Source: Flavobacteriales bacterium UBA5040 | Lineage (GTDB): Bacteria > Bacteroidota > Bacteroidia > Flavobacteriales > Weeksellaceae | NCBI GenBank assembly: GCA_002415135.1 | Contig: DIBY01000022.1 | Coordinates: forward strand, 186,001 to 250,000 | Direction of reading: 5' to 3' | DNA: 64,000 nt | Shown: positions 16,414 to 25,149 of the stretch, in pieces | How positions within the stretch are numbered: position 1 is the first letter of the stretch | How the letters are laid out: every line of letters starts with the position of its first letter | Notes under the pieces: model-generated | Seen by the model: the letters and a program-made list of their open reading frames with translations, nothing else | Databases searched by the model: none | Told to the model about the DNA's origin: nothing | Made by a program: the position numbers and the translations under genes

Positions 16414-17538
16414 ATGATTTACCTCCACATTCCTTTCTGTAAGCAAAAATGCAGTTATTGCAATTTCCATTTTTCTACTTCTTTGAAATATAAAGAAGAT
16501 ATGGTTGTGGCCATTAAAAAGGAAATAGGATTGCGGAAAAATGAACTGGAATCCAAGAATTTAAAATCCCTTTATTTCGGTGGTGGTACGCCTTCCATTC
16601 TTAAAGTTGATGAACTGCAATCGATTGTTGATGAGGTTTTAAAATACTTTTCTTTTGATCCCGATATTGAAATTACACTGGAAGCCAATCCCGATGATTT
16701 AGATAAAAACTTTTTAAAGGAATTGTCTAAAACTCCGTTTAACCGTTTATCGATCGGTACGCAAAGTTTTTTTGATGAAGATTTAAAATTGATGAACCGC
16801 GCTCATAATTCGGGTGAAGCGGAAAGTTCGATTAAAAGAGCCCAGGATTTTGGGTTTGAAAATATCAGCATTGATTTAATTTACGGTTCACCAAGCTCCA
16901 ACTTTGAGATCTGGAAACAGAATTTAGATAAAACGATTGAGTTACAGGTTCCGCATGTTTCTTCTTACGCTTTGACCATCGAACCGAAAACGATATTAAA
17001 TGCCTGGATCTCACAAGGAAAAATTGCCGCACCGAAGGAAGCTGAACAGCATGAAGAGTTTTTCTACATGACGGATTTTCTAAAAGACAAAGGCTTTGAT
17101 CACTACGAAATCTCCAATTTTGGAAAACCAGGCTTTCACTCCAAACACAATTCTGCTTACTGGAAATACCAGGAATATTTGGGAATCGGACCCTCAGCAC
17201 ATTCGTATAACGGGCGGAATGAAAGAAGCTGGAATATTGCCAATAATCAATTGTATATCAATTCATTGAATCAAAATTCTTTACCCAAGGAAACAGAATT
17301 GTTAACGGAAAAAGATCAGTTCAATGAAATGTTGATGATCGGGTTGCGAACGATTTGGGGCGTCGATCTATCTTCTTTAAAAGAGAAATTCAGTTCTGAA
17401 CTTTTGGAGTATTTTCAAAAAGAGATCAAAACAAAATTGGAGGACGGACTTTTACTCATTGAAAATAATCATTTAAAAATTCCCGAAAAACATTGGTTTC
17501 TGGCAGATGGAATTGCGTCGGATCTGTTTATGGTTTAG
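16414..17538 (+). CDS. hemW: Radical-SAM heme chaperone HemW (coproporphyrinogen oxidase-like)
   Basis: A 374-residue radical SAM protein. The SAM/cluster motif CxxxCxYC is present as FCKQKCSYCNFHFS at about residues 8-21, followed by LYFGGGTPSIL (51-62), TLEANPDDL, NRLSIGTQSF and the HemW C-terminal segment. True HemN enzymes have an extra N-terminal and different cluster-region residues; this length and the CSYCNF signature fit HemW, which binds heme and hands it to respiratory enzymes. It starts at the ATG at 16414, just after the paired TTGGCTCTT repeat. It is not linked to hemH in an operon. Confidence 0.9.
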   Translation: MIYLHIPFCKQKCSYCNFHFSTSLKYKEDMVVAIKKEIGLRKNELESKNLKSLYFGGGTPSILKVDELQSIVDEVLKYFSFDPDIEITLEANPDDLDKNFLKELSKTPFNRLSIGTQSFFDEDLKLMNRAHNSGEAESSIKRAQDFGFENISIDLIYGSPSSNFEIWKQNLDKTIELQVPHVSSYALTIEPKTILNAWISQGKIAAPKEAEQHEEFFYMTDFLKDKGFDHYEISNFGKPGFHSKHNSAYWKYQEYLGIGPSAHSYNGRNERSWNIANNQLYINSLNQNSLPKETELLTEKDQFNEMLMIGLRTIWGVDLSSLKEKFSSELLEYFQKEIKTKLEDGLLLIENNHLKIPEKHWFLADGIASDLFMV

Positions 17539-17592
17539 TTCGTCGATAATAGGAACAAGGTCTTAGGTTTTTTTATGCTACCAAAAATCTGG

Positions 17593-17650
17593 CATCCATC
17601 ATCCATCATCCATCATCCATCATCCATCACCCTTCATCCATCACCCAACA
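17593..17650. repeat. 7-bp tandem repeat (catccat type)
   Basis: About eight units of atccatc in the hemW-murI gap. It is followed at 17664-17693 by the paired ggctctt motif. Confidence 0.85.
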
Positions 17651-17699
17651 TTAAGCACTCTAACTGGCTCTTTTTACTTTTTACTTGGCTCTTAATTCG

Positions 17700-17707
17700 T
17701 ATTTTTG
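17700..17707 (+). promoter_or_regulatory. Bacteroidota -7 box for murI
   Basis: TATTTTTG lies 16 bp before the TTG start at 17724. It overlaps the longer upstream reading frame and therefore supports the downstream TTG as the real start. Confidence 0.55.
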
Positions 17708-17723
17708 CATAAATTTCAACCCT

Positions 17724-18554
17724 TTGAAAACTAAAAAACAGGATTTCAGCCATCTTTCTGCCAACCAACCAATTGGGATTTTTGATTCTGGAGTGGGCGG
17801 ATTGACCGTTGCCAAAGAGATCAAAAGATTGTTGCCCAACGAGGATCTCATTTATTTTGGAGATACCAAACATCTTCCGTATGGTGAAAAATCGCGGGAA
17901 GCCATTATTGGTTATTGTATTAAAATCACTGAGTTTTTATTGGAGAAAAACTGTAAAGCGATCGTTATCGCATGTAATTCTGCGACGGCAAACGCCTTGA
18001 AAGAAGTGTTAGAATTGGTTGATCAGAAAGTTCCTGTTATCGATGTAATTAATCCAGTAGCTGAAAAAGTGTCATACGAAATTCATAATAATGTCGGCGT
18101 CATTGCTACCAAAGCAACCGTGAATTCTGGTCTTTACAAAAAGTCGATCCGCAAACATAATAAGTTTATCAAGGTCGATGAATTGGCGACACCGCTATTG
18201 GTGCCGGCGATTGAAGAAGGCATTAGAAATCATCCCATCACCAATTCGATCATTTATCATTATCTAAGCAACAGTAAATTAAAGAATATAGAAACGCTGA
18301 TTTTAGGTTGTACCCATTATCCTCTTTTATTGAATGAGATCAAACAATATTATGGAAATCGAGTTCGGGTGATCGATTCCCCAAGTATTGTGGCGAACCA
18401 ACTGAAAATGATTCTTGAAAAACATCATTTATTAAATGAAGACAATCCAAAAGCAACCTATCATTTTTATCTTTCGGATATCACTAAAAACTTTGAGAAG
18501 ATCTCGAAGAAATTCTTTGGAAATAACATCGATCTGGAGTTGAAAGTGCTGTAA
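17724..18554 (+). CDS. murI: Glutamate racemase
   Basis: Makes D-glutamate for peptidoglycan. The 276-residue protein shows the conserved IGIFDSGVGGLTVAKEI (aspartate of the racemase loop), YFGDTKHLPYGEKS, the catalytic-cysteine motif VIACNSATANALKEV, VIDVINPVAEKV and the second catalytic-cysteine motif LILGCTHYPLL with its His. I place the start at TTG 17724 because the promoter box is only 16 bp upstream and an earlier start at 17685 would overlap it and the repeat DNA. The protein ends DITKNFEKISKKFFGNNI. Confidence 0.95.
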   Translation: MKTKKQDFSHLSANQPIGIFDSGVGGLTVAKEIKRLLPNEDLIYFGDTKHLPYGEKSREAIIGYCIKITEFLLEKNCKAIVIACNSATANALKEVLELVDQKVPVIDVINPVAEKVSYEIHNNVGVIATKATVNSGLYKKSIRKHNKFIKVDELATPLLVPAIEEGIRNHPITNSIIYHYLSNSKLKNIETLILGCTHYPLLLNEIKQYYGNRVRVIDSPSIVANQLKMILEKHHLLNEDNPKATYHFYLSDITKNFEKISKKFFGNNIDLELKVL

Positions 18555-18867
18555 GAGTTTTTTTTACCACAAAAGCCACAAAAGTTTTTGGGAGTAGAAG
18601 CAAGTCAAAAGATTGTAAAAGGATCTGGAATAAAATTGCTATGCCGTAGTTTGAGCTATATAGAAAATGCCACAAATGCACAAATTGTTATGTTCTTCTG
18701 AAAACATTTATTCATGCATTAGTAGCAATATAATTTTAAGATAAATAGCAGTCCGTCAGGAATTCCCCTGTTTTGTAAAAGATTGGAAATCGTATTTTTA
18801 CATCATCCATCATCCATCATCCATCATCCATCATATATCCGTCTATTATCTATCGGTCTAGTATCTC
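18555..18867. other. Intergenic spacer with heptamer repeat, no gene seen
   Basis: The 313-bp gap between murI and rsmD holds a cacaaaagccacaaaag-type sequence (18570-18590) common in Flavobacteriia, about five units of catccat (18801-18834) and a ctattatctatcggtct minisatellite (about 18842-18866). No coding frame is convincing. Confidence 0.6.
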
Positions 18868-19482
18868 TTAGTCTGCCTTGTCAGGCGCTTCCTCGTCTGT
18901 CGACGCGGTTTCTTCCGCCGCTGGTTCATTTGGTTTTAAGAATGAAAAACTCACGTTTCCGTATTTTCTGCTATCGATAATATTAGGATGTTGCAGTTTT
19001 GTGCGGCTTTGATGCTCCAAAATAAAGATGCCATTTTCTTTCAGGTAGTTATTATTTAAAACCAAAGAGATGAGCTCTTCATATTTCGCAACCTCCATTT
19101 CAAAAGGTGGATCTGCGACGATGAGTTCATAGGTTTTACGGTTTCTGTTTTTCTTTAAGTATTCGAAAACATCGCTCCGAACAGCATTCACCTGGGAATT
19201 CATTTCCAGTTCCAAAGCCGTCGTGTTAATAAAGCCTGCATGTCTAGCATTCATTTCAATGGAAGTAACATCTTTGCAACCTCTGGAAGCGAACTCCAGG
19301 GAGATCGATCCAATACCCGCAAACAGATCAAGTACCGAAATAGAGGCGTAGTCTAATCGATAACGGTTTTCGATAATGCTGAACAAAGCTTCTTTCGCAA
19401 AATCAGTTGTTGGTCTTACGTCGAAATTTTTTGGAGCGGAAATTCTTTTGGCTTTCCATTGGCCACTGATTATTCTGTACAT
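18868..19482 (-). CDS. rsmD: 16S rRNA (guanine966-N2)-methyltransferase RsmD-like
   Basis: A 204-residue SAM-dependent methyltransferase that modifies G966 of 16S rRNA. The start is the ATG ending at 19482 (MYRIISGQWKAKRISAPKNF); the upstream extension lacks family residues. Motifs are RPTTDFAKEALFSIIENR (28-45), SAM motif I VLDLFAGIGSISLEFASRG (52-70) and the catalytic DPPF in IVADPPFEMEVAKYE. The acidic C-terminal tail (EPAAEETASTDEEAPDKAD) of about 20 residues is unusual for the family and reaches the minisatellite by its stop codon. A DUF3822 gene lies upstream, a conserved Flavobacteriia neighbourhood. Confidence 0.9.
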   Translation of the reverse strand: MYRIISGQWKAKRISAPKNFDVRPTTDFAKEALFSIIENRYRLDYASISVLDLFAGIGSISLEFASRGCKDVTSIEMNARHAGFINTTALELEMNSQVNAVRSDVFEYLKKNRNRKTYELIVADPPFEMEVAKYEELISLVLNNNYLKENGIFILEHQSRTKLQHPNIIDSRKYGNVSFSFLKPNEPAAEETASTDEEAPDKAD

Positions 19483-19794
19483 GGGTATGTTGGATGTTAA
19501 ATGTTTGGTGCTAGATTCACAAGAAATCAAATTTACTTCAAAAAGTAGTCAAAATTAAATTTGTTTCTAACGCAAAGACGCAAAGGTTTTTGAATAAATA
19601 ACTTTCTAAAAATTACGAGCGCAAAGGCGTTTCACTCAGCAAAGGGAATTTCGATATTTGCTTCTTTTATCTTTCATATAATTAAAGCTTTTTGTGTTTT
19701 TTGTGGTTAAATAAGAAAGGTTTAAAAATTCACCATTGACGATTTATTATTCACTTCACTTGGCTCTTTTTCCTTCTTCCTTGGCTCTTCTCAA
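19483..19794. other. Intergenic spacer with repeat fragments, no gene seen
   Basis: The gap before the DUF3822 stop carries gcaaagacgcaaagg (about 19570-19585) and gcgcaaaggcg fragments typical of dispersed Flavobacteriia repeats and a paired cttggctctt motif at 19758-19790. No promoter or RNA could be assigned. Confidence 0.5.
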
Positions 19795-20517
19795 TCACCT
19801 TCCATTCAAAATAAAATTCTTATTCGGAATATTATCGTAAACAATTTTTAAATTCTTGACGAACTTCTTTAATTCTGAGATAAAGGTTTCATTTTCGGTG
19901 GTTTCACCATAAACAAAAAATTGCGTGTCGGCGATTCCGAAACCAATCTTGCTTAAAGTGAACATGATGAAATAGAGAAAGTCGACTTCTGAAGTGACAT
20001 CTAAATTATTATAAAGAATGACTTTCTTCTGGTCTAAAGCGAAAAACTCACATTGCTGATGATATAGGTTGATGTGAATTTCTTTCTGATTTCTGGCCGA
20101 GATATTATTTAAAAACTGTTCGCCTGAAAAATTAAATTTGGTTGGAATTTCCAAGCTTTTAATTTGCTGATAAATCGATTTTGGAAAGGCGTAGTAAAAC
20201 TGAACGCCGAATTTTTTATTGACCGACAGCATTAATTCTTCTTCCTCCTTATTTACTGGAGCATTAAAGGCAATCAAATTGTAACCTAAATCGTGCTCCT
20301 TAAAACCTTCTGGCATCAACGTGAAATGATTCAAGGCGGAAATTACCGTTACTTCTTTAAAGCTTTTCAAGGCTAAAATAGAAGTGATCTTTTCGGTAAG
20401 GGCATTTTCGGGTGATTCTTCGGTAACGAAAAATGAGTTTTCCTCCAACACCGTCTTGTTTTTGGTAATTTGATATTGTACGCCGTCTTTGGTAAAAAGT
20501 AATTTGAGTTGTTCCAT
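19795..20517 (-). CDS. DUF3822-family protein
   Basis: A 240-residue protein from the ATG ending at 20517 (MEQLKLLFTKDGVQYQI). The two-part architecture, ASKHA-like with STVISALNHFTLMPEG-type and FFALDQKKVILYNNLDV strands, resembles DUF3822, a Bacteroidota-specific family usually encoded just upstream of rsmD. Its role is unknown; the fold prediction in the literature is actin-like ATPase but I see no clear nucleotide-binding motif. Context with RsmD suggests a role related to translation or ribosome maintenance, which is inference only. The upstream alternative start (20532) is less likely. Confidence 0.75.
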   Translation of the reverse strand: MEQLKLLFTKDGVQYQITKNKTVLEENSFFVTEESPENALTEKITSILALKSFKEVTVISALNHFTLMPEGFKEHDLGYNLIAFNAPVNKEEEELMLSVNKKFGVQFYYAFPKSIYQQIKSLEIPTKFNFSGEQFLNNISARNQKEIHINLYHQQCEFFALDQKKVILYNNLDVTSEVDFLYFIMFTLSKIGFGIADTQFFVYGETTENETFISELKKFVKNLKIVYDNIPNKNFILNGR

Positions 20518-20695
20518 GCTTTGCAAACGCAAATTTATTAAAATTAATCGGCTTTTGAAATTTTCTTATTAAACCGTTGAGATGAGCAAAGTCATTGTTG
20601 AATCTGATCGGGATTTGCTAATTTTACAATGCTGTTTAAATCGTTTTTAAATGCCAAAAGAGAATCCATTTTTTAATTATTAAAATCAAATCATT

Positions 20696-20998
20696 ATGAA
20701 AAAAGTCCTGTTTGTATTCATGCTATTATTTTCTGTAAGTATTTTCGCCCAGAAAATCCAAAACCAAACGGTAGATGCTGCCTGTGGAATGTGTCAGTTT
20801 AAAATTAAAACCGATAAAGGTTGTGCCATGGCTATCAAAATCGATGGCAAAGTCTACAACGTGGAAGGGCTTGATAAGAAAACCTACGGTGATGCTCACG
20901 CCGCCGACGGTTACTGCAAGATCATGAAGAAAGCCATGGTTAGTGGAGAAATTAAAAAAGGAAAATTCTACGCGACCAGTTTTAAGTATGTGGACTAG
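20696..20998 (+). CDS. Small periplasmic Cys-containing protein (DUF6370-like)
   Basis: A 100-residue exported protein: signal peptide MKKVLFVFMLLFSVSIFAQ, mature part of about 81 residues. Four Cys are visible, in AACGMCQFKIKTDKGCAMAI and in DGYCKIM, with His in GDAHAADG. The AACGMCQF motif is shared by small Bacteroidota proteins I recall as DUF6370; the family name is from memory. The CxxC and third Cys within 11 residues suggest disulfides or metal binding in the periplasm. It is a single-gene unit, 80 bp before repeat DNA. Confidence 0.75.
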   Translation: MKKVLFVFMLLFSVSIFAQKIQNQTVDAACGMCQFKIKTDKGCAMAIKIDGKVYNVEGLDKKTYGDAHAADGYCKIMKKAMVSGEIKKGKFYATSFKYVD

Positions 20999-21299
20999 TT
21001 TGATGTAGGGTGCGGGATGTTTCGTGTGGGGTGTTGATTGGTGAATAATTTTGAAGGGTGAATATTAGAGCCAAGGAAAAAGTAAAAAAAACCAAGGGAA
21101 AATGGTCGTGAAGTCTGAATAGTGAGTGGCAATTAGATAATTAATATATGAAGTAATAGTGAATTTTTGAATTCTGCGTCCAACATCCAACATCCATCAT
21201 CCGTCATCTATCATCCAGCATCCAGCATCACACATCCATCATCACACATCCATCATCCAACATCCATCATCCCGCATCAAACATCCAACACCCCGCATC
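20999..21299. repeat. Degenerate heptamer-repeat spacer
   Basis: From about 21177 to 21300 the sequence is an imperfect array of catccaa, catccat, catccag and cacacat units, and about 21067-21100 has an inverted paired agagccaagg motif. It reaches the stop codon of the Smr gene on the other strand. Confidence 0.75.
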
Positions 21300-21794
21300 T
21301 TACCGAAAAAAAACCAATACTGTACCCGACTGATGGTGCAGTATTTCTTTGTTTTGAAACTCCAGATTGGTTTGGCTTTCGAGGACATCGTGAACCATCT
21401 TTTGTAAAACCCCGTCTCCAATTCCGTGGATGATCTCTAACTTTTTCAAATTGTTTTTTCGACAGAATTCGATAGTCGTCAGGAGTTTTTCTTTCTGACG
21501 GAACAAGCGTTCAAAAGAATCGTAATCACTTGGGTTCTTGACTAAATGTTCAAAATGTAAATCCAGCACGAGGGGTTTTTTGTCGTGTTTCTTAGAAATA
21601 GGTTTTGAAGACTCTTCTTTTCGAATGGTTTTGACTTCATTATAAATCTCTGCCTGCTGCACGACTAATTCACTTGCATCGTATTCATACGGAAACCCAT
21701 GCTCATCTTCGATGGTCACTTTTTTTCCTTGAACGGAGATGATTTTTCCTTTCAGCTGATCATCAATCACCGAAACCGAATCGCCTATTTTCAT
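21300..21794 (-). CDS. Smr-domain protein (MutS2 C-terminal-like)
   Basis: A 164-residue protein: an N-terminal KOW/DUF2027-like beta domain (about 1-45, MKIGDSVSVIDDQLKGKIIS), a short charged linker, and a C-terminal Smr domain from about 75. The Smr motif LVLDLHFEHL (canonical LDLHG-type) and the HGIGDGVLQKMVHDVL motif are both present. Smr domains act as nicking endonucleases on DNA or, as shown for MutS2, in ribosome-collision rescue. Without the MutS ATPase domain the specific role is unclear. It is a single gene. Confidence 0.88.
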   Translation of the reverse strand: MKIGDSVSVIDDQLKGKIISVQGKKVTIEDEHGFPYEYDASELVVQQAEIYNEVKTIRKEESSKPISKKHDKKPLVLDLHFEHLVKNPSDYDSFERLFRQKEKLLTTIEFCRKNNLKKLEIIHGIGDGVLQKMVHDVLESQTNLEFQNKEILHHQSGTVLVFFR

Positions 21795-21964
21795 GGTTGG
21801 TCTTATTTGGCGAAAGTAAGAAATACGGATGATTTTTAACGATAAATGTTGTGAAATTTCATTCTTTGATAAATCAGTAACGTGACGACGACTGATGAAA
21901 GTTACTGTGTTTTTAAAGCTCGCGAAGATTTTGCAGATGTAGCAGATTTTTATTATTTGTAATT

Positions 21965-22037
<73 letters not shown>

Positions 22038-22128
22038 TTCGCTCATTAATTCTACTAATCATAGTTTTTAGAAAGAAATTACAAATAACAATTTAACTTT
22101 CCGTCAAGTTTCTTCTTAAAAATTTCCA

Positions 22129-22136
22129 TAAATTTG
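22129..22136 (+). promoter_or_regulatory. Bacteroidota -7 box for glyA
   Basis: TAAATTTG (TAnnTTTG), 43 bp before the ATG at 22180. Confidence 0.5.
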
Positions 22137-22179
22137 AATTCTTTATTACACGAGAATTTTAAAACCTTATTTATAGATT

Positions 22180-23445
22180 ATGGATCCAATTTTTGACCTC
22201 ATTGAACAGGAAAGACAAAGACAAACACATGGTATTGAACTGATTGCTTCTGAAAATTTTGTTTCAGAAAATGTAATGAAAGCGGTAGGAAGTGTTTTGA
22301 CCAATAAATATGCGGAAGGATATCCCGGTAAAAGATATTACGGAGGTTGTGAAGTGGTTGATGAGATCGAAACTTTAGCCATCGACAGAGCCAAAGAATT
22401 ATTTGGGGTGGAGTATGCTAACGTACAGCCTCACTCAGGATCACAAGCCAATGCTGCCATTTATCTTTCAGTTTTAAAACCAGGTGATAAAATATTAGGT
22501 CTGGATTTATCGATGGGTGGACATTTAACCCACGGATCTTTCGTTAACTTTTCTGGAATTCAGTATGAGGCGAATTTCTATGGCGTGGATCGTGAAAGTG
22601 GTTTAATTGATTACGATGCGATGCGTCAGAAAGCCTTGGAAGTGAAACCTAAAATGTTGATCGCAGGTTATTCAGCGTATTCAAGAGATATTGATTTTAA
22701 AAAATTTAGGGAAGTGGCGGATGAAGTTGGAGCGACTTTATGGGCTGATATTGCTCACCCAGCAGGACTGATCGCCAAAGGATTGTTGAGCTCGCCTTTT
22801 GAACATTGTCATGTTGTTTCTACCACGACGCACAAAACATTGCGTGGTCCAAGAGGTGGATTGATTATGATGGGCAAAGACTTTGAAAATACCTATGGTC
22901 ACAAAACGCCGAAAGGGGAAATCAAAATGATGAGTCAGGTTTTGAATGGATCTGTATTCCCAGGGATTCAGGGTGGTCCGTTGGAGCATGTGATTGCTGG
23001 AAAAGCTGTTGCGTTTGCGGAAGCGATCGATGACAAATTCTTAGTGTACATGAAACAGGTGGTTGCTAACGCTCGTGCTTTAGCAAAAGCGATGATGGCA
23101 GAAGGATTCGATATCGTAAGCGGTGGAACCGATAATCACCTGATGTTGGTAGATCTTCGAAATAAAAATGTCAACGGTAAAGAAACAGAAAAAGCTTTGG
23201 TGAAAGCAGATATTACCTGTAACAAAAACATGGTTCCGTTTGATGATAAATCTGCGTTTACAACCTCAGGGATACGTTTGGGAACAGCCGCTATCACGAC
23301 CAGAGGTTTAAAAGAAGCGGATATGGAAGTTTTGGCTGGATTAATTAACGATGTCGTGATGAATATCAATGATGATCACAAAATTGGTGAGGTTCGCAAG
23401 AAAGTGAATCAGATGATGGAAGGGAAGGCTTTGTTTAATTATTAA
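22180..23445 (+). CDS. glyA: Serine hydroxymethyltransferase
   Basis: PLP enzyme that interconverts serine and glycine and charges tetrahydrofolate with one carbon. The 421-residue protein has all family landmarks: IELIASENFVSENVM (about 18-32), YAEGYPGKRYYGGCE (45-59), NVQPHSGSQANAAIY, the PLP lysine in VVSTTTHKTLRGPRGG (about 216-231), and GGTDNHLMLVDLR. The C-terminus is complete (MMEGKALFNY). It is a single-gene unit with its own promoter and sits next to a long repeat-filled gap. Confidence 0.97.
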   Translation: MDPIFDLIEQERQRQTHGIELIASENFVSENVMKAVGSVLTNKYAEGYPGKRYYGGCEVVDEIETLAIDRAKELFGVEYANVQPHSGSQANAAIYLSVLKPGDKILGLDLSMGGHLTHGSFVNFSGIQYEANFYGVDRESGLIDYDAMRQKALEVKPKMLIAGYSAYSRDIDFKKFREVADEVGATLWADIAHPAGLIAKGLLSSPFEHCHVVSTTTHKTLRGPRGGLIMMGKDFENTYGHKTPKGEIKMMSQVLNGSVFPGIQGGPLEHVIAGKAVAFAEAIDDKFLVYMKQVVANARALAKAMMAEGFDIVSGGTDNHLMLVDLRNKNVNGKETEKALVKADITCNKNMVPFDDKSAFTTSGIRLGTAAITTRGLKEADMEVLAGLINDVVMNINDDHKIGEVRKKVNQMMEGKALFNY

Positions 23446-23639
23446 TTAAGAGACGAATAGATGATAGATAATAGAGTTTAATTATCGACAGAGATTCAAA
23501 TTCATTGCTTTGCTAGAGGCAGTGAATTTGTTTTTTTTGACTTAGTTCCGCAATGATTGACTTAGATGCTGGTTTGGATTGGTTAAGACGAGAGACTGAT
23601 AGATGTAGATTATAGGGTTAGACATTTTAAAAAAATAAA

Positions 23640-24500
23640 ATTCATTTTCCCCAACCCTAAAGGGAGTGAATTTGATTTTTTACAAAGCTTCAATTTCAGG
23701 ACGAAATCAGAGTTGACTTCGGAGATTTTTGTGTTAAGAAAAACCTTGAAAAAGTTCGCCGATTCAAATGAAAAGTATAAAAGAATGAGGCAAATTTGTA
23801 TTTCTTCCTATACAACTCTTTCAACAAGCTATACTTAAAAATTTCCAGTGTTTGAAGCGCGGGCATAATTTAATAATTGAAGCGAAACCTTCGTTTCCGC
23901 GCAAGTCTCGTCTTTAAAGCGAGATAAATAATAGAAATTTACTTAGAAGAAATTCAAATTTTTTAACAAAAAGATCCAGTCTGTAACTTTTTGTTTCAAG
24001 ACAAACCATTGAAAATGGTTCGCTGATTCTATTAAAAAAATATAAAATAGGAAGCAAAAAGTAAGGCTAAGAAAAGAACGCTAATTATTTGTGCAGCCAG
24101 ACCGAGGGAAATTTGTTATTCTAGAAATACAATATACAACGGTTCAGGCCATAGGATTTTATTGGATCTTAAAACAGACTTCGATCAGAAAATAAAAATC
24201 AAATTCATTGACCCCAACCCTAAAGGGAGTGAATTTGATTTTTTACAGAGTTTCGATTTAAGGACGAAATCAGAGTCGACTTCGGAGATTTTTGTGTTAA
24301 GAAAAATTTGTATTTCTTCCTATCCAACTCTTTCAACAAACTATACTTAAAAATTTCCAGTGTTTGAAGCGCGGGCATAATTTAATAATCGAAGCGAAAC
24401 CTTCGTTCCGCGCAAGTTTGGAAATTGTCTTAGAAGAAATTCACATTTTTTAACAAAAAGATCCAAGTCTTGAATTTTTGGTTCTTTTGTTTCAAGACAA
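23640..24500 (+). repeat. Two tandem copies of the dispersed hairpin-rich repeat
   Basis: The 1.2-kb gap after glyA carries two copies, with the shared ccctaaagggagtgaatttg segment starting at 23655 and 24218 (563 bp apart). Each contains a gacttcggagatttttgtgt block, a cagtgtttgaagcgcgg block with its inverse ccgcgcaagtttggaaatt, and a fragment of the gtcttgaa...tttcaagac hairpin. They are diverged relatives of the units at 31598-33808. No gene is convincing in the gap. Confidence 0.8.
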
Positions 24501-24651
24501 AAGAATAGTAGAAAAGGTCGACTATGGGATTTGTTTTTAACGTCTTACTTCTTCGTTCCTTCTCGCAAAGACACCGCTTTCTCGATTTTTTGTTACTTTT
24601 GCAACAAGACAAAAGTAAAGTTAATAATAATCAGCTTTTTCTATTCCTCCT

Positions 24652-25119
24652 ATGAATGAAAAAAAATCCTATACCTTCCTCGAAATAAAACAAAAGCTGG
24701 TCAACTATTGTGTTTATCAGGATCGTTGTCATAAAGAAGTAGAGCAAAAGATGTGGGATTATTTATTGATTCCCGAAGCTAAAGAGGAGATCCTTCTCTA
24801 TTTAATGAGGGAGAATTACCTGAATGAAGAGCGCTTTACCCGTAGTTATATTAGGGGGAAATTCTACATGAAATCCTGGGGACGCAATAAAATCAGAAAT
24901 CATCTAAAGTTTAAAGGCGTACCGCAAAAGTTGATTAATAGTTGTTTTGATGAGATTGATGAGGGTGATTATCAAAAGACCTTGGCTAAACTGTTTCACA
25001 ATTATTCCTCCAAAATAAAGGGATTGCAGGTTTATCAGAAAAATGCTAAGACGATTAAGTATTTGTTGGGAAAAGGGTTTGAATATGAGGAGATTAGGAG
25101 GGTTATTGAGGAGGAGTGA
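24652..25119 (+). CDS. recX: Regulatory protein RecX
   Basis: A 155-residue, very basic, helix-rich protein that modulates RecA filaments. The three tandem three-helix repeats of RecX are visible: LEIKQKLVNYCVYQDRCHKEVEQKM, LMRENYLNEERFTRSYIRGKFYMKSWG and RNKIRNHLKFKGVPQKLINSCFDEID, followed by YLLGKGFEYEEIRRVI. Length and the repeated helix pattern fit the family. recA is not nearby. It starts at the ATG at 24652 and stops 31 bp before the 224-bp tandem array. Confidence 0.88.
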   Translation: MNEKKSYTFLEIKQKLVNYCVYQDRCHKEVEQKMWDYLLIPEAKEEILLYLMRENYLNEERFTRSYIRGKFYMKSWGRNKIRNHLKFKGVPQKLINSCFDEIDEGDYQKTLAKLFHNYSSKIKGLQVYQKNAKTIKYLLGKGFEYEEIRRVIEEE

Positions 25120-25149
25120 CGGTGGCGCTGATGAATTCGAGTGAATGGT

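Noticed and set aside
21167..21433. An 88-codon + strand frame made of His, Pro, Ser and Ile repeats
   Set aside because: It is the heptamer array read through plus antisense of the Smr gene.
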